Assembly (NCBI RefSeq): GCF_011397635.1
Contig: NC_064758.1
Location: forward strand, 16,359,013-16,423,012
Length of the DNA: 64,000 nucleotides
Reading direction: 5' to 3'
DNA from: Epinephelus fuscoguttatus
Lineage: Eukaryota > Chordata > Actinopteri > Perciformes > Serranidae
A program made the position numbers and the translations under genes. Positions 46,677-57,099 of the stretch are shown piece after piece. Each line of letters opens with the position of its first letter. The stretch's first letter is position 1. Below the pieces are notes generated by a model. The model was given only the letters and a program-made list of their open reading frames with translations, did not search any database and was not told the DNA's origin.

Positions 46677-49600
46677 TGTAAAGCATGCACCATACATTGC
46701 ATGTATATGCATACCTTCTGCATGCATACACATAATTTTGTTATCTTGAATGTTTCTTTGTGGTTAGTTATTATTGATGTCAAGCCTTACTTATCATAAA
46801 CAAATGAGACTGTTTGAGATGATTGGAAGCGTGTGTTTGATGCCTTTCTATGTCTTTCATGTTTTATGACAAATTATTTATCGACTACGACTATAACTCC
46901 CAGAAGCCTCTCTGCTTCCTGCTGTGAGGAGGACCACATCCACCACCACCACCACTGTGCTGTTTACACATATTTAGCGTTTAATCTCGCAGAAAACAAT
47001 CTTTTCCTGTGGCTCCAATGAGATAAACACAGCACCACTTCACTTTTTGTTTAACAAATTTCCTTTGAAATAATATCCTGTGGCTCGCAATATATATAAA
47101 GCAGTGTGGAGGCTGACAGAAGCGTGATAGTCTCTGATGGTGATCTTGTTTATTTAGAGGGATCGTACTTCTGTTAGGCATTACAAAGAGTGAGAAGAAG
47201 AAGACCTCCTCAGTGTTCATCATCACTCAACCCACTTAGCTTGAAACATATTTCTGTCTGTCTGTCCTTCCAGGTAATAGCATCATGGAGGAAGAGGAGA
47301 ACGTCAAGAGGAAGGTCAAACCCAAACCACGTTCCTCCACGAAACGAGCAGCAGGGAACGTCTCTTCCACCCCATCCACACCTACCACCGCTGTCAAAAC
47401 CAGTAAGTACTTCCAGTCGCCAGTGACGGAGGAGGACAGTGAAGATGACTTTGACATGGTGACATCACCAGCACGCGTGGTTATGTTGAACGCCAAGAAA
47501 ACAGAGAAGGAAGTAGAGGAGGAGCAGGACAGTGAAGATGACTTTGAGATGGTGACATCACCAGCACGTGTGGTTATGGTGAAAGCCAAGCAAACAAAGA
47601 AGGAAGAAAGGGAGGAGGAGGAGGAGGAGGAGGAGGACAGTGAGGACGACGAGGATGACTGGGAGGAAGTGGAAGGTGAGTGAGGGATTAGCAGAAAACA
47701 GTGTTGGCTTGTGTGTGAGCAAATGTGAGCAAGTTGGAAAATATTTTGTCACAAGTGTTACAGCATGTTGGGATCAAAGTGGGAGACGGAAGTGACAGAA
47801 TTATTTGAGTGTGTTTGTGTCGATCAGAGCTTTCTGAGCCGCCGGGTCCAGTTGAACCACCAGAACCCGTCCTGCCCTCTCAGCCAGTTGAGATCGAGAT
47901 CGAGACTCCTGAGGTCAGGAAAAGGTACGTGGACATTTGTGTCGTCATGTATTAAAAGGTTAGATACAGTGTCGTTATTGAGCTGTGATCTGTTTTAGGT
48001 TCAGTAAAATCCACCTCATTTTAAATACATTAGAAAACATCTTGAGTCTTGCAAAGGAAACATTCTTCAGGTAGAACAAGTATTTTTAAGCCTTTATTCA
48101 GTCTCCTAAGGGCTCCTAAGATTCCTTTTCTTCGAGTTCTGCCTTAGAGTGCCTGAAGAATGTTTTCTTTTCTGTGACTGGTTTTTGCATTCTTGAGAGT
48201 GCTGCTTGTGAGCTTACTCCACGTGAAACTGATTCTTTTCGTACTTAGCTAAAGTTCCAGTGTGTAGGATTTAAAGGGCTCTACTGGCAGAAATGAAATA
48301 AAATATTCTTAGATACTTTTTCATCAGTGTTGATTCATCTGAACTAAGATTCCTGTATTTATTGGCTTAGAGTGAGGCCTTTATATGTACATTCAGGGTT
48401 CCCATGGTCATGGAAAACCTGGAAAGGTGGAGGAATTTCACAGTTACAGTTGCTAGGCCTGGAAAAGCTTCCTTATCCAAAAAAGTTTTTCTTTATCCAC
48501 TGTGAGGGTCCAAGGACAGAGAGATGTTGTATGTTGTAAAGCCCTCTGAGGCAAATTGTGATTTGTGATATTGGGATTTATGAATAAAATTGAATTGAAT
48601 TGAATTGAATTTTATTTTCTGAAGCTGTTGACATTATGTAGCTCTAATATGCGTTGATGTGTGACATTTTGTTTACCATCACGTGCATCTCTTCATTTTT
48701 CTCCCCATATCCCGTCTCTCCCTCTATGTTTTCCAGCTAACTTTGGTAAAACTCTGAGCACACAGGACAAGAAAAAAAATTTGTCACGGGTCCTTGAAAA
48801 ATCATGGAAAAGTTAAAAAATGTGGTCCATGAAAACATGTGGGAACCCTGTACACTGGGAGCAGAGCTTCTTACACAAAGTCCGCCATGTTGCACTGCAG
48901 TGTTTTTACAGTAGCCCAGAACGGACAAACCAAACACCGGCTCTAGAGAGGGCCTGTCACATTTTTATGATGAAGTGGCAGCTTGAATTTGGTTGTGTGA
49001 ATGCACCTGACGTCCACTGTAGGCTCTTCTACACACTCAGAGAGGGAGTGGGGAGGGGAGTGGTATTGAGTTAGATGCCACTAAGTCCTACGCTGCTCCT
49101 TTAAGTCCTAATTTTGTCTATTTCAAACCTGCAGACCCACCGTCTTCATGGAATATTTAAGAAAACCATTGCAAATTTTCAAGTCTGATTACAGTCGTAC
49201 ACTATGCGTTTCCAACTGCGGAAGGGTGCAACTTTGTATATACAGAATTATTTTAGAATTGTGTGAGTGTACACTATGGGGAAACATGCTTCTGTTTTAC
49301 TATAATATTTTCATAATTTCTCACTGGCCAGAAAAAAGAGGCAGGCAGAGTTTGAGACGTATCTGAGGCGGATGATGAACCGATACAAGAAGGATGTGCT
49401 GATAGATACACATAAGGTGAAAACACATCTTCTCTTCTTCATTATATTCTTCTTATCACTGTTTGCTAATCCTATGTCTGATTTGAAGCCACCACAGTGG
49501 GATTTTGGTCATTGCAAACCTGTGATTGGTCTCTCAGGTCCACCTGATGTGCCTGATAGCCAGTGGGATGTTCCGCAGCCGTCTGTGCAGTGAACCCGAC

Positions 49601-52600
49601 CTGCTGGCCATCACTCTTTCGCTGCTGCCCTCCCACTACAGCATGGTCGCCAAGGAACGCATTGACCAAAACTACCTCTCTGGTCTGCTCAAATGGTGTG
49701 TGCTTGTGAAATGTGAAATATATTTTGGTAACTGAAGCTAGAGTCCACAGTCATCACCATCACCTTATCTGTTACCTTTGTGTAATCACCATTGTCTCTT
49801 CTATTTCCATTTTCTCCTCTTCCTCTCACTTCCTTCTCAGGTTTAAAGCAACGTTCACCCTCAACCCCAGTCTTCCCTGTGAGGAGCGTCCGGATCCCCG
49901 GGCTCTGCTGGAGAGACGGCTCGCCAGTCTGTCAGCTAGAAACCACCAGGAGATGACTCATGTTGGTATTTTGGCACAAGACTAGACTAGTTATTGAAGT
50001 AAAATTCAGCCTCTGAGTGAACAAACAAAGGCACAACAGACTGGATAAATAATCATGTTCCTGTGTGTTTTGTGTTTCCTGTAGCTGTTCCTGTTGGTCC
50101 TGAGGTCTCTGATGCTCTTTTGCAGATTGGTTCTTTCTTTGCAGCCGATTCCTCTCAAACCCCCATCAGCCAAGGTACGTTGATCTGTTATTGAGCACTT
50201 TAGAGGAAACTGATGTAATTGCAGCAGCCGCTCTCAGTCAGTGACTTCATTTTAATGTAGAGAGAATTCTGTTCTCAGCCTCTGTGCTCAGGGTATCAGT
50301 ATGGTGGTCAACAGCTGAAATTCATAGGTGACACCACCTGATTAACTGACAGGTGTGTTACTCTACTACGCACAGTCCCCATTTACTTAAATTAATCAAC
50401 AATATTTGAAATTTTTGGATTCTTTGGTCACCAGAGGTTTGCAAGTGTTATCCATGAATTCAAGTCGAAATGGTGTGACTGATTGATATAAAAATGGTCA
50501 TTTTGTGGGTAAAGTATTCCTTTAAACATAGTTTTGCCTCTGCATGTGTCTATTCATTAGAGTGATTACACTGAATTACCTGGTAATCAGTTTTTAGATT
50601 CTTTATGTTCCTATACACAAAATCTAACTATATTTGTCCTTTATTCAGGGTAAAGGGGCTAAAACATCTCCTGGTGCCCCGAAAAAGAGCAGTACAAGCC
50701 AAGAAACCTCAAAGACCACCTCCTCTAAGCCGAAGGTCTCCTCTGGCACCAAAAGACCAGCTGGAGAGGGGAAGGTAAAGGGCGACCGAGGAGGAAAGAA
50801 AGCAAAGAAGAAAGAGATAAAGGAGGAGGATGAGGAGGAGGAAAAGGCTTTGACATCAGGAGGACAGAGACCGAAGAACTCTAAACGTCGCAGCATCGCC
50901 TCAAAAGTCAGCTACAAGGAAGAAAGTAACAGCGAAGGGGAACAGGAGGAGGAGGGGCTTAGTGATGAGGAGTTTCAGGCGACAAGCGAGGAGGACAGTG
51001 AGGATTCAGAGGGAGGGGCTAAATCCACCAAGGGGAAGAAGGGGAAAGGGAAGAGCAAGAACACTGCAGCTTCGAAGAGGAGGAGCAGTGGAGGGAAGAA
51101 ACAGTTGAAAGACGAGGAGGGCAAAGAGCAAGAGGAAGATGATGAGGAAGAAGTAACAACAAGCAACACAACAAAGCGGGGTGGTAAAAAGAAGGAGGGG
51201 CCTGGGGCGGACGAGTGGTTGGAGGTGTATCTGGAGAAAACTTCGTCCTGGGTTTGCGTAGATGTGGAGCACGGTGTTGGGATGCCTCATCTCTGCTCCA
51301 AGAATGCAACAGCTCCAGTGACGTACGTGGTGTCAGTGGATGGTGACGGCTTTGTGAAGGACCTGGGGAGAAAGTACGACCCCACCTGGTTGACATCGAC
51401 CAGGAAGAGGCGGGTGGATGAGGATTGGTGGGAGGAAACGCTTGAGCCGTTACTGGGGCCCGAGGATGAGAGGGACAGAAGGGAGGACAAAGAGGTGAGA
51501 CAGAGACACACAGACATTCAGACCAGACAGATCCAATGATTTACTCTATGCACGTACATCTGATTTAACACTTTTATATTTATTGATACCACCCATCTTC
51601 TTTGTGTGTTGGTCATCCAGCTCCAGAAGAAGCTGCTGAGCAAACCCTTGCCGATCTCAATAACAGAGTATAAGAACCACCCGCTGTACGCCTTAAAGAG
51701 ACACCTGCTTAAATATGAAGCCATCTACCCTCAGACAGCCACTATACTGGGATACTGCAGGGGAGAGGCGGTGTACTCCAGGTCAGTGATTAAACAGTCT
51801 TACTTGGTTTGAATTAAGGGACCGCAGATGTTACTCTACAGGCCTCAGGAGCTCATGAGACATCAGTTGTTTAACGGGGTGTTCACGCAAGTCCTGTGCG
51901 GTCTGTAAATTTTATGACTGCTGTTTATTTGCTGGGTATTTGCACACATGTGGTCATCTGTCAGTGGGTGAGCTACTACTTTAACTGGAAAGAAAAAGGT
52001 CGTTAAACTGCAACGTCATTAATCGCACTGTAAACTATGTCATAATGAAAGTAGTCCCAGTTTACAACCAGTATACACACCATAGTCCCGGTCATGAACT
52101 TGAAAATATTTTACTTTAGGAGTCCAGAAGAAGCACCTGAGTGCAGCTTGAGTTTAGGTGTCCGTGAAGTTAGACCCTCTCATTGTGGGAGAATTACAGT
52201 TTCAGTCTCAAGGACACACCTTCATTATGTATTCTGAACAGGAGGTGCCAAAAAAACACCCACCATGGCAACAGTAAGCAATGTGTCACAGCTGCGGTAT
52301 ATCTTTTGGGGTATTCCTTTTTCTTTCAATGAAGAAAATTAAAATCAGTCTTTTAAAGACTTGTAAATTAAATAGCCTATGTGTAAATGAATATGCACTT
52401 TCACAGGTGCAATGCTTTACAGAGAAAGGACCAAAAAGACAAAACAAGCAACTTGCTAGGTTGGCAACTTGCTCATTGCCAACCTACATATGAAATGAGT
52501 AACCTCTCCCAAACGTTAACTTACCAGACTGCATGATGGCAGCATTATATCATGTGTCATATCATGTGAATAACAACACTAATTGTTGCTGTTGCACCTG

Positions 52601-55600
52601 TACATCCTCAGGTGATGTTGTCCAGGTCACAGTGCATTGGACGATTACCTAAGTTGGGACACTGCTAATGATGACCTGCATGTCTGAATTAATGGTGGCT
52701 GTGAGCATCAGTGTCCACCCGGTGGTGCTATTTGATTGGCTAATATGTCATGTGCTTGAAGCTGTGGTGTTGACATGTTAATAGTGATGTGCTAATAGTA
52801 AATAAGTACTGCTGTTGACTGTTTGTTAGGCACTGTTAATACTTTCAAAACATTGAGTCTGCATTGGGCTTATCAAAAGTCAAATTCTTCAGGTGAATTT
52901 TAGTCTAAAAAAAATAAACAATTTCTCCTTATTCTTATTGTGTTTACATTGTCCTTCTCTGTAGGGATTGTGTGCACACCCTGCACTCCAGAGACACCTG
53001 GCTGAAAGAGGCACGGACTGTCAGGATAGGAGAGGAGCCGTATAAGGTGAATATTTTTGATTTGTTTCTTTTCTTTATTTCTTTATTTTCTCATCTATCC
53101 ATCACTTCCCTTCTTTCAGTTTCTGTGTTATTTCAGTTCCTCTCAAACTTAATCTCACTTACGCAAAAAAGTCCAGCAGTCTTTGTTTGCACGATCCATG
53201 ACTGATGATACCAAATAAGAGAAAAAAGGAATGAGGGACAGAATGAAACTTTGGTCTCAGTTTATTCATTTAAATGTAAATCAACACTGCACTGATGTTT
53301 AAACAACCATTAAACACACGGTTTTAACAGAGTTAACCATCATTCTTTCACAATATATTCCCTCCTAACATTAAAGTGGATGAGGTCTAGTTAAACTGTG
53401 AAAATTACATGCAGTCACCCATGTGTTTTGTCACCAAAAAATGCATTGACGGTTCAAAAGAGCAAAGTTTTACCTCGCTGTGTAGCATATTATTCAGTTT
53501 TGAGTGGAAGCATTCTTGTTTTTCTGCAGCATAGACAGTAGTTAGTGCAGATTTATGCAGATTTCACTGAGATGTACTTTATAGCAGTGCACAGGTAGTA
53601 TTGCCTCTGTATCTCAAACTGGAATACATGACTTGTTTATGAATAAATGCATCCTAAACACAATTACCAAAGTTAAATTTGCGACTTTGCAAAACTGTTT
53701 TCTTTTCAGTGACTGTGAAAATTTATTTCAATGTAATTTCCATACATACATTTACATACATTTTTATGTACACTGATGGAGCCATGGTTTTGTGCCTTTA
53801 GTTGACTTTTGGTAGACTAACCTGTCTGTGGTGACTCATTAAATCTTTGGTAGGACTCTAATTGCTTTGTTTGGTCGCTGTATGATTGAACTGAGTAGGT
53901 AATAAGGCAGTGTATGTAACCATGTCACTGTCTCACTCTCTCTCAGATGGTGAAGGGCTTCTCAAACCGTTCCCGTAAAGCCAGGATGGCATCTGAGCAG
54001 AAGGATGAGAAAGACCTGGCTCTGTTTGGAGAGTGGCAGACTGAAGAGTATCAGCCGCCCATAGCTGTGGATGGGAAGGTAACCGTTGTCAAATGTTGTC
54101 ATATATACACATATATTAAATACACAACCATTCATTTCAAAAGACAATGTTCAGTCAAATGTGTGCAGTGTTATTTACAAATCTATTGTGCCTGTTCCCT
54201 TCAGGTTCCCCGAAACGACTATGGTAACGTCTACCTGTTTAAGCCCTGTATGTTACCGGTGGGCTGTGTTCACCTCAGGCTGTCTAACCTTAACCGCGTG
54301 GCCAGGAAGCTGAGCGTGGACGCCGCCCCTGCGGTCACGGGGTTTGACTTCCATGGAGGATACTCGCATGCTGTGTAAGATAACATATAACATCATAAAA
54401 CACAAGGAAGAAGGGGGATATGATCAGTACAGGAGGATGTCAGTGATTTCAGTCCCATCATAGTCTCAGGGTTCAAGAAAAGCACTGTATTGAATCTGAT
54501 TTTTATTTTTTTTATTGCCAGTGATTTTAACAGTTGCTTCTTTCTAACGTAGGGTATTTTTCTAAGAACACAGAATATTATTTACAACATTATTTCATAT
54601 TAAACATCCTAAGAAAACACCTGAATCATGATCATTGCCAAAATGTCAAGTGTTTAATTAACTCTCATATTCTTAGCTTAGATCAGTTGCTTTCTAAGCT
54701 GTATTGTTCTCAACGATGTTGATTCTTGTTGATGTCGTTAGTGTGTTTTGATTCATACATCTTGTAAAAATCGCTGCACAGTTACATCACATTAATTAAT
54801 TTTTTGCTCTTGTTGTAGCTCAGTAAAGTTTCTACTTTTTCATTCTTTCTCTTTGTTCTCTCAGGTAAAATTACGCCATTGTAAACGTTTGGAAAGTATG
54901 ATTTAAATATTTAAAATAAGATCAGTCAAGTAACAAAATGAAATCAGTCAACAGCCCATAGTCTGCACATTGTGAAATCTGCTCATAAGGTGTTAATAGA
55001 GAAGAAAGGCCTAAAATCAATACATTTATTTGTCACATTAAATTATATGAAATAAATGTAGTTTTTATGAAAATATGTTAAATGTCAAGGACAAAATCAA
55101 TATTTTATGTGTGTGTGTTTCAGGACTGATGGTTACATTGTGTGTGAGGAGCATGAAGAGATTCTCAGAGCAGCCTGGGTGGAAGAACAAGAGCTCCAGA
55201 AACAGAGGGAGAGAGAGGTGTGTGTTTAAGATTGACTGACTGTGTAGAAGCTAATAACCTTCTATGACCATGTAGTTGTGATAATTTGCAGTTAAGGTGA
55301 CACATTTAGTTACTAAGAACCAGCTCACTTTCAAGTTAATGTAAAAACAGTCATTTAAAACCTGTTCAGCACCCAAACACATCATCTTTTCTTCTGTTAC
55401 ACTTCCTAGAAAAAAGAGAAGAGAGCGCTCTCCAACTGGACTCTGCTGGTGAAGGGGCTCCTGATCAAAGAAAGACTTAAGCAGCGTTATGGAAAGAAGA
55501 ACCATGGACTCGCTCATGGAGAGGAGACCGGCGGGTTTTCGTCAGATGAGGAGAGGGTTGAGGGCGAAAGTTCTTCAGATAAGACGGCAGCTGAGACTTT

Positions 55601-55733
55601 GGCCATGTCCTGGCCCCAGAACAGACAAGCAGAGGAGGATGGAGGGAGCATCAGTGGACTGAAGAAGAAGACGACGACAAAACGTGAAAAGAGAGGACAA
55701 GAGAAACATATGTTCCCTTTTGAGAAAGTGTGA
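44358..55733 (+). CDS. xpc: DNA damage sensor XPC (xeroderma pigmentosum group C), complete, 14 exons
   Basis: Joins 44358-44469, 47274-47675, 47828-47924, 49332-49416, 49538-49695, 49841-49961, 50085-50174, 50649-51494, 51621-51781, 52965-53046, 53947-54078, 54205-54374, 55124-55217 and 55410-55733: 2874 nt, 957 aa (human 940), every junction GT..AG and in frame. XPC, with RAD23B and centrin-2, finds helix distortions for global-genome nucleotide excision repair in the nucleus and loads TFIIH. Layout: basic N-terminus; acidic TFIIH-binding region (about 90-171) ending WEEVEELSE; split transglutaminase-like (Rad4) domain (about 190-355 and 541-630) with a long Lys/Glu/Ser linker; BHD1 (638-690, [18 protein letters not shown]), BHD2 (about 691-762), BHD3 (763-850, [17 protein letters not shown]); centrin-binding helix with W860, L863 and L867; C-terminal FPFEKV. 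W703 aligns with human W690, Y768 with F756, and F809/F811 with F797/F799. All needed parts are present, so it should be functional. Confidence 0.97.
45140..45600 (-). mobile_element. LINE reverse transcriptase C-terminal fragment in xpc intron 1
   Basis: On the minus strand 45581 to about 45291 reads [30 protein letters not shown], and [20 protein letters not shown], classical thumb-region motifs of CR1/L2/Rex-like LINE reverse transcriptase. Antisense to xpc, truncated at both ends, no catalytic YxDD motif. Confidence 0.85.
45737..46139. mobile_element. TTAA-flanked MITE in xpc intron 1
   Basis: TTAA at 45733-45736 and 46140-46143 bracket AGGGGAACACCAC and its near complement (…GTAGTTCCCCT). 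403 bp, non-coding. Confidence 0.8.
46637..46672. repeat. (GT)n microsatellite in xpc intron 1
   Basis: About 17 GT units broken by one GC. Confidence 0.95.
47274..47675 (+). CDS. xpc: xpc exon 2 (residues 38-172), acidic TFIIH-binding region
   Basis: 402 nt, acceptor cttccag|g, donor gaag|gtgag. Contains a 93-bp tandem duplication. Motifs DSEDDFDMV (92-100), DSEDDFEMV (123-131) and DDEDDWEEV (162-170) follow one another. Confidence 0.95.
47435..47620 (+). repeat. 93-bp tandem duplication inside xpc exon 2
   Basis: GACAGTGAAGATGACTTTGA begins at both 47435 and 47528, and the two 31-codon units stay alike through 'atggtgacatcaccagcacg' and beyond. The reading frame is preserved. Confidence 0.93.
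47828..47924 (+). CDS. xpc: xpc exon 3 (residues 172-204)
   Basis: 97 nt, acceptor gatcag|agctt, donor aaaag|gtacgt. Encodes [20 protein letters not shown] then EIEIETPE, the conserved lead-in to the Rad4 domain. Confidence 0.95.
48394..48850. mobile_element. Inner MITE nested in the 48250-49103 element
   Basis: Inverted termini CAGGGTTCCCATGG and (complement) CAGGGTTCCCACATG. Flanks TACATT and TACACT look like a decayed target duplication. Itself interrupted by a LINE tail. Confidence 0.8.
48501..48610 (+). mobile_element. LINE 3' tail nested in the inner MITE
   Basis: 'gtccaaggacagagagatgttgta ... gccctctgaggcaaattgtg ... aataaaattgaattgaattgaa' is the 3' end of an L2-like LINE or a SINE using that tail, with (ATTGA)n termination. 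Limits approximate. Confidence 0.7.
49332..49416 (+). CDS. xpc: xpc exon 4 (residues 204-232)
   Basis: 85 nt, acceptor ggccag|aaaa, donor cataag|gtgaaa. Encodes [20 protein letters not shown], start of the transglutaminase-like fold. Confidence 0.95.
49538..49695 (+). CDS. xpc: xpc exon 5 (residues 233-285)
   Basis: 158 nt. Encodes [20 protein letters not shown] and on to YLSGLLKW, matching human VHLLCLLANGFYRN...YLSNLVKW. Confidence 0.95.
49841..49961 (+). CDS. xpc: xpc exon 6 (residues 285-325), weak donor
   Basis: 121 nt. Acceptor ttctcag|gttt. The end is fixed by the frame (…EMTH then exon 7 LFLLVLRSL): the donor is CAT|GTTGGT, a GT site that fits the consensus poorly at +3 to +5. Confidence 0.88.
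50085..50174 (+). CDS. xpc: xpc exon 7 (residues 326-355)
   Basis: 90 nt. Encodes [20 protein letters not shown] then [10 protein letters not shown], as in human [24 protein letters not shown]. Confidence 0.95.
50649..51494 (+). CDS. xpc: xpc exon 8 (residues 356-637), linker and second half of Rad4 domain
   Basis: 846 nt, the largest exon. Residues 356-540 are a disordered Lys/Glu/Ser linker that keeps the conserved [10 protein letters not shown] motif; residues 541-630 ([20 protein letters not shown], then [19 protein letters not shown]) close the transglutaminase-like fold. Confidence 0.96.
51621..51781 (+). CDS. xpc: xpc exon 9 (residues 638-691), BHD1
   Basis: 161 nt. Encodes [20 protein letters not shown] and [12 protein letters not shown], nearly identical to human. 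Confidence 0.97.
52965..53046 (+). CDS. xpc: xpc exon 10 (residues 691-718), BHD2 start
   Basis: 82 nt. Encodes [21 protein letters not shown]703 corresponds to human W690, mutated in some xeroderma pigmentosum patients. Confidence 0.97.
53947..54078 (+). CDS. xpc: xpc exon 11 (residues 719-762)
   Basis: 132 nt. Encodes [14 protein letters not shown] and [22 protein letters not shown]2 to BHD3 junction. Confidence 0.97.
54205..54374 (+). CDS. xpc: xpc exon 12 (residues 763-819), BHD3
   Basis: 170 nt. Encodes [12 protein letters not shown] and [13 protein letters not shown], the segment whose aromatic residues engage the undamaged strand in the family. Confidence 0.97.
55124..55217 (+). CDS. 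xpc: xpc exon 13 (residues 819-850)
   Basis: 94 nt. Encodes [18 protein letters not shown] and a Gln/Glu/Arg helix. Confidence 0.96.
55410..55733 (+). CDS. xpc: xpc exon 14 (residues 851-957), centrin-binding helix and stop
   Basis: 324 nt, acceptor ttcctag|aaaaa. Contains [20 protein letters not shown] (centrin-2 helix), SWPQNR and terminal FPFEKV, stop TGA at 55731-55733. Confidence 0.97.
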   Translation, partial: KKEKRALSNWTLLVKGLLIKERLKQRYGKKNHGLAHGEETGGFSSDEERVEGESSSDKTAAETLAMSWPQNRQAEEDGGSISGLKKKTTTKREKRGQEKHMFPFEKV

Positions 55734-57095
55734 TGCAGGAGATCCAAAACCCCCAAGTTAAGTTAAAGTAAGACTGATTCCACTCTGCTCTCAAAAAGAA
55801 TTTGACTGACTGACTCCTGATATTTAATTTGGCAGCTGTTCGCATACCTTGAAAGCAGCATAAAGTGTGCCACAGGAGAAAAAAATTTGGAATCAGTTTT
55901 TGTAAGTCTGGTCAAGAAGAGGAAGGAGAGGAATGTTTAGTAGTGAACAGATCTGCAGATCGATCTGTTTCTCCCAGCGGTGATAATACATGCATTAAAC
56001 CTGCTGTCTCCACCATCACTGTGCACACTCCCATTAGCTCATGCACTGTAATGTTAGCTTTTTATATGAGCGCTCAGTATAAATGCAGTACATGCCAGAG
56101 GGAAAAAATGCACAAGGTGATGAATATCAAATCCAGCAAGTTGACACTCATGCCGAAAATTGTTATCAGGTTCCCTTGGCGACAACTCAACATGAATGTG
56201 AAAACAGGGGAGTGTCCTTATTATACCAGTGCGTAACGATGCACTGCTGTGGTACACTCAGCTCTCTTCCAAGTATTCAGCGGGTCTGCTCCAAAACTCG
56301 ATCAGCACAGTGCTGGTTTGAGCCTGCTGGGCATGATTTCCCTCTCAGTTCAGCACACAAAACTGCATTTACAGCTTTTGCCAACTTGAATTGATGGCTT
56401 GTGTGTCAAGTGAACACAATAGTCCATGTACCAACAACACTACAAACAATACAGGCCAATAATTATATTTCCTCTGGCTTGTAGTGGCACCACTACCGGC
56501 TACTGTTTCACTTCATCTCAGTCCATACAAGCGTGTTTCCCCAACCCTGCCACCATGTGACGAACTGGACCACAGCCATTGTCGCTGGCTGGACTGTACA
56601 CTATGTAACCTGACACAATGAAAACAGGAACTTGTACTGTTGCTGTTAAGTGAAAACCCTTGTATCTCCCAGTTGTCACGTTTTCAGGAGTGAGCACAAA
56701 CAGCCGTGAAGCTCTGCTGCTGTGCACTTTTGAGTTGATGTAAATGTTCTGACACAGATAGGCAGAAGCACACATGGAGCAGTGACTCTTTTCTTGAGGA
56801 TTAAGCATGAAAATCACAGTAATTAAGAAGTTAAATGATTTCTTCGCTCACATGCTCTCTATCTTCATTCTCACAAATACTGTACTTCCTCTTTTTGTCT
56901 GTTTCCTTGTTAGGCTGCTGCATCCCCAAAAGTTCACTTGTTTCTGCTGTATTCTGTATCAGCCCTCACATTCAGCCTCTTGCTCAGCTCTTTCACACTT
57001 TGCTCACTGTTTCACACCTTGTGTCTCTACATGTGTTTGTACACCTCAGATCATGGTTGTATTTCAAATAATAAACCGTTTTTGTATAAAAAAAA
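55734..57095 (+). other. xpc: xpc 3' untranslated region (probable)
   Basis: Runs from the stop to just past the first good polyadenylation signal. No repeat recognised; short frames in both strands are not conserved. Confidence 0.55.
57070..57075 (+). promoter_or_regulatory. Polyadenylation signal AATAAA, probable xpc end
   Basis: First AATAAA seen downstream of the xpc stop, followed within 20-30 bp by a T-rich stretch. Confidence 0.55.
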
Positions 57096-57099
57096 TATT

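Larger units (their letters stand above)
48250..49103. mobile_element. Outer MITE in xpc intron 3, interrupted
   Basis: Begins TAAAGTTCCAGTGTGTAGGA and ends TCCTACGCTGCTCCTTTA, imperfect inverted termini of a recalled abundant fish MITE; the internal 'agtccgccatgttgc' and 'ggctctagagagggcc' blocks fit. It is split by the element at 48394-48850. Confidence 0.75.

Noticed and set aside
50645..51396. Antisense frames over xpc exon 8
   Set aside because: Shadows of the Lys/Glu-rich coding strand, giving Ser/Pro/Phe-rich antisense frames.
55865..56236. 123-aa frame after xpc
   Set aside because: Lies in the presumed 3' untranslated region, without family features or splice signals.
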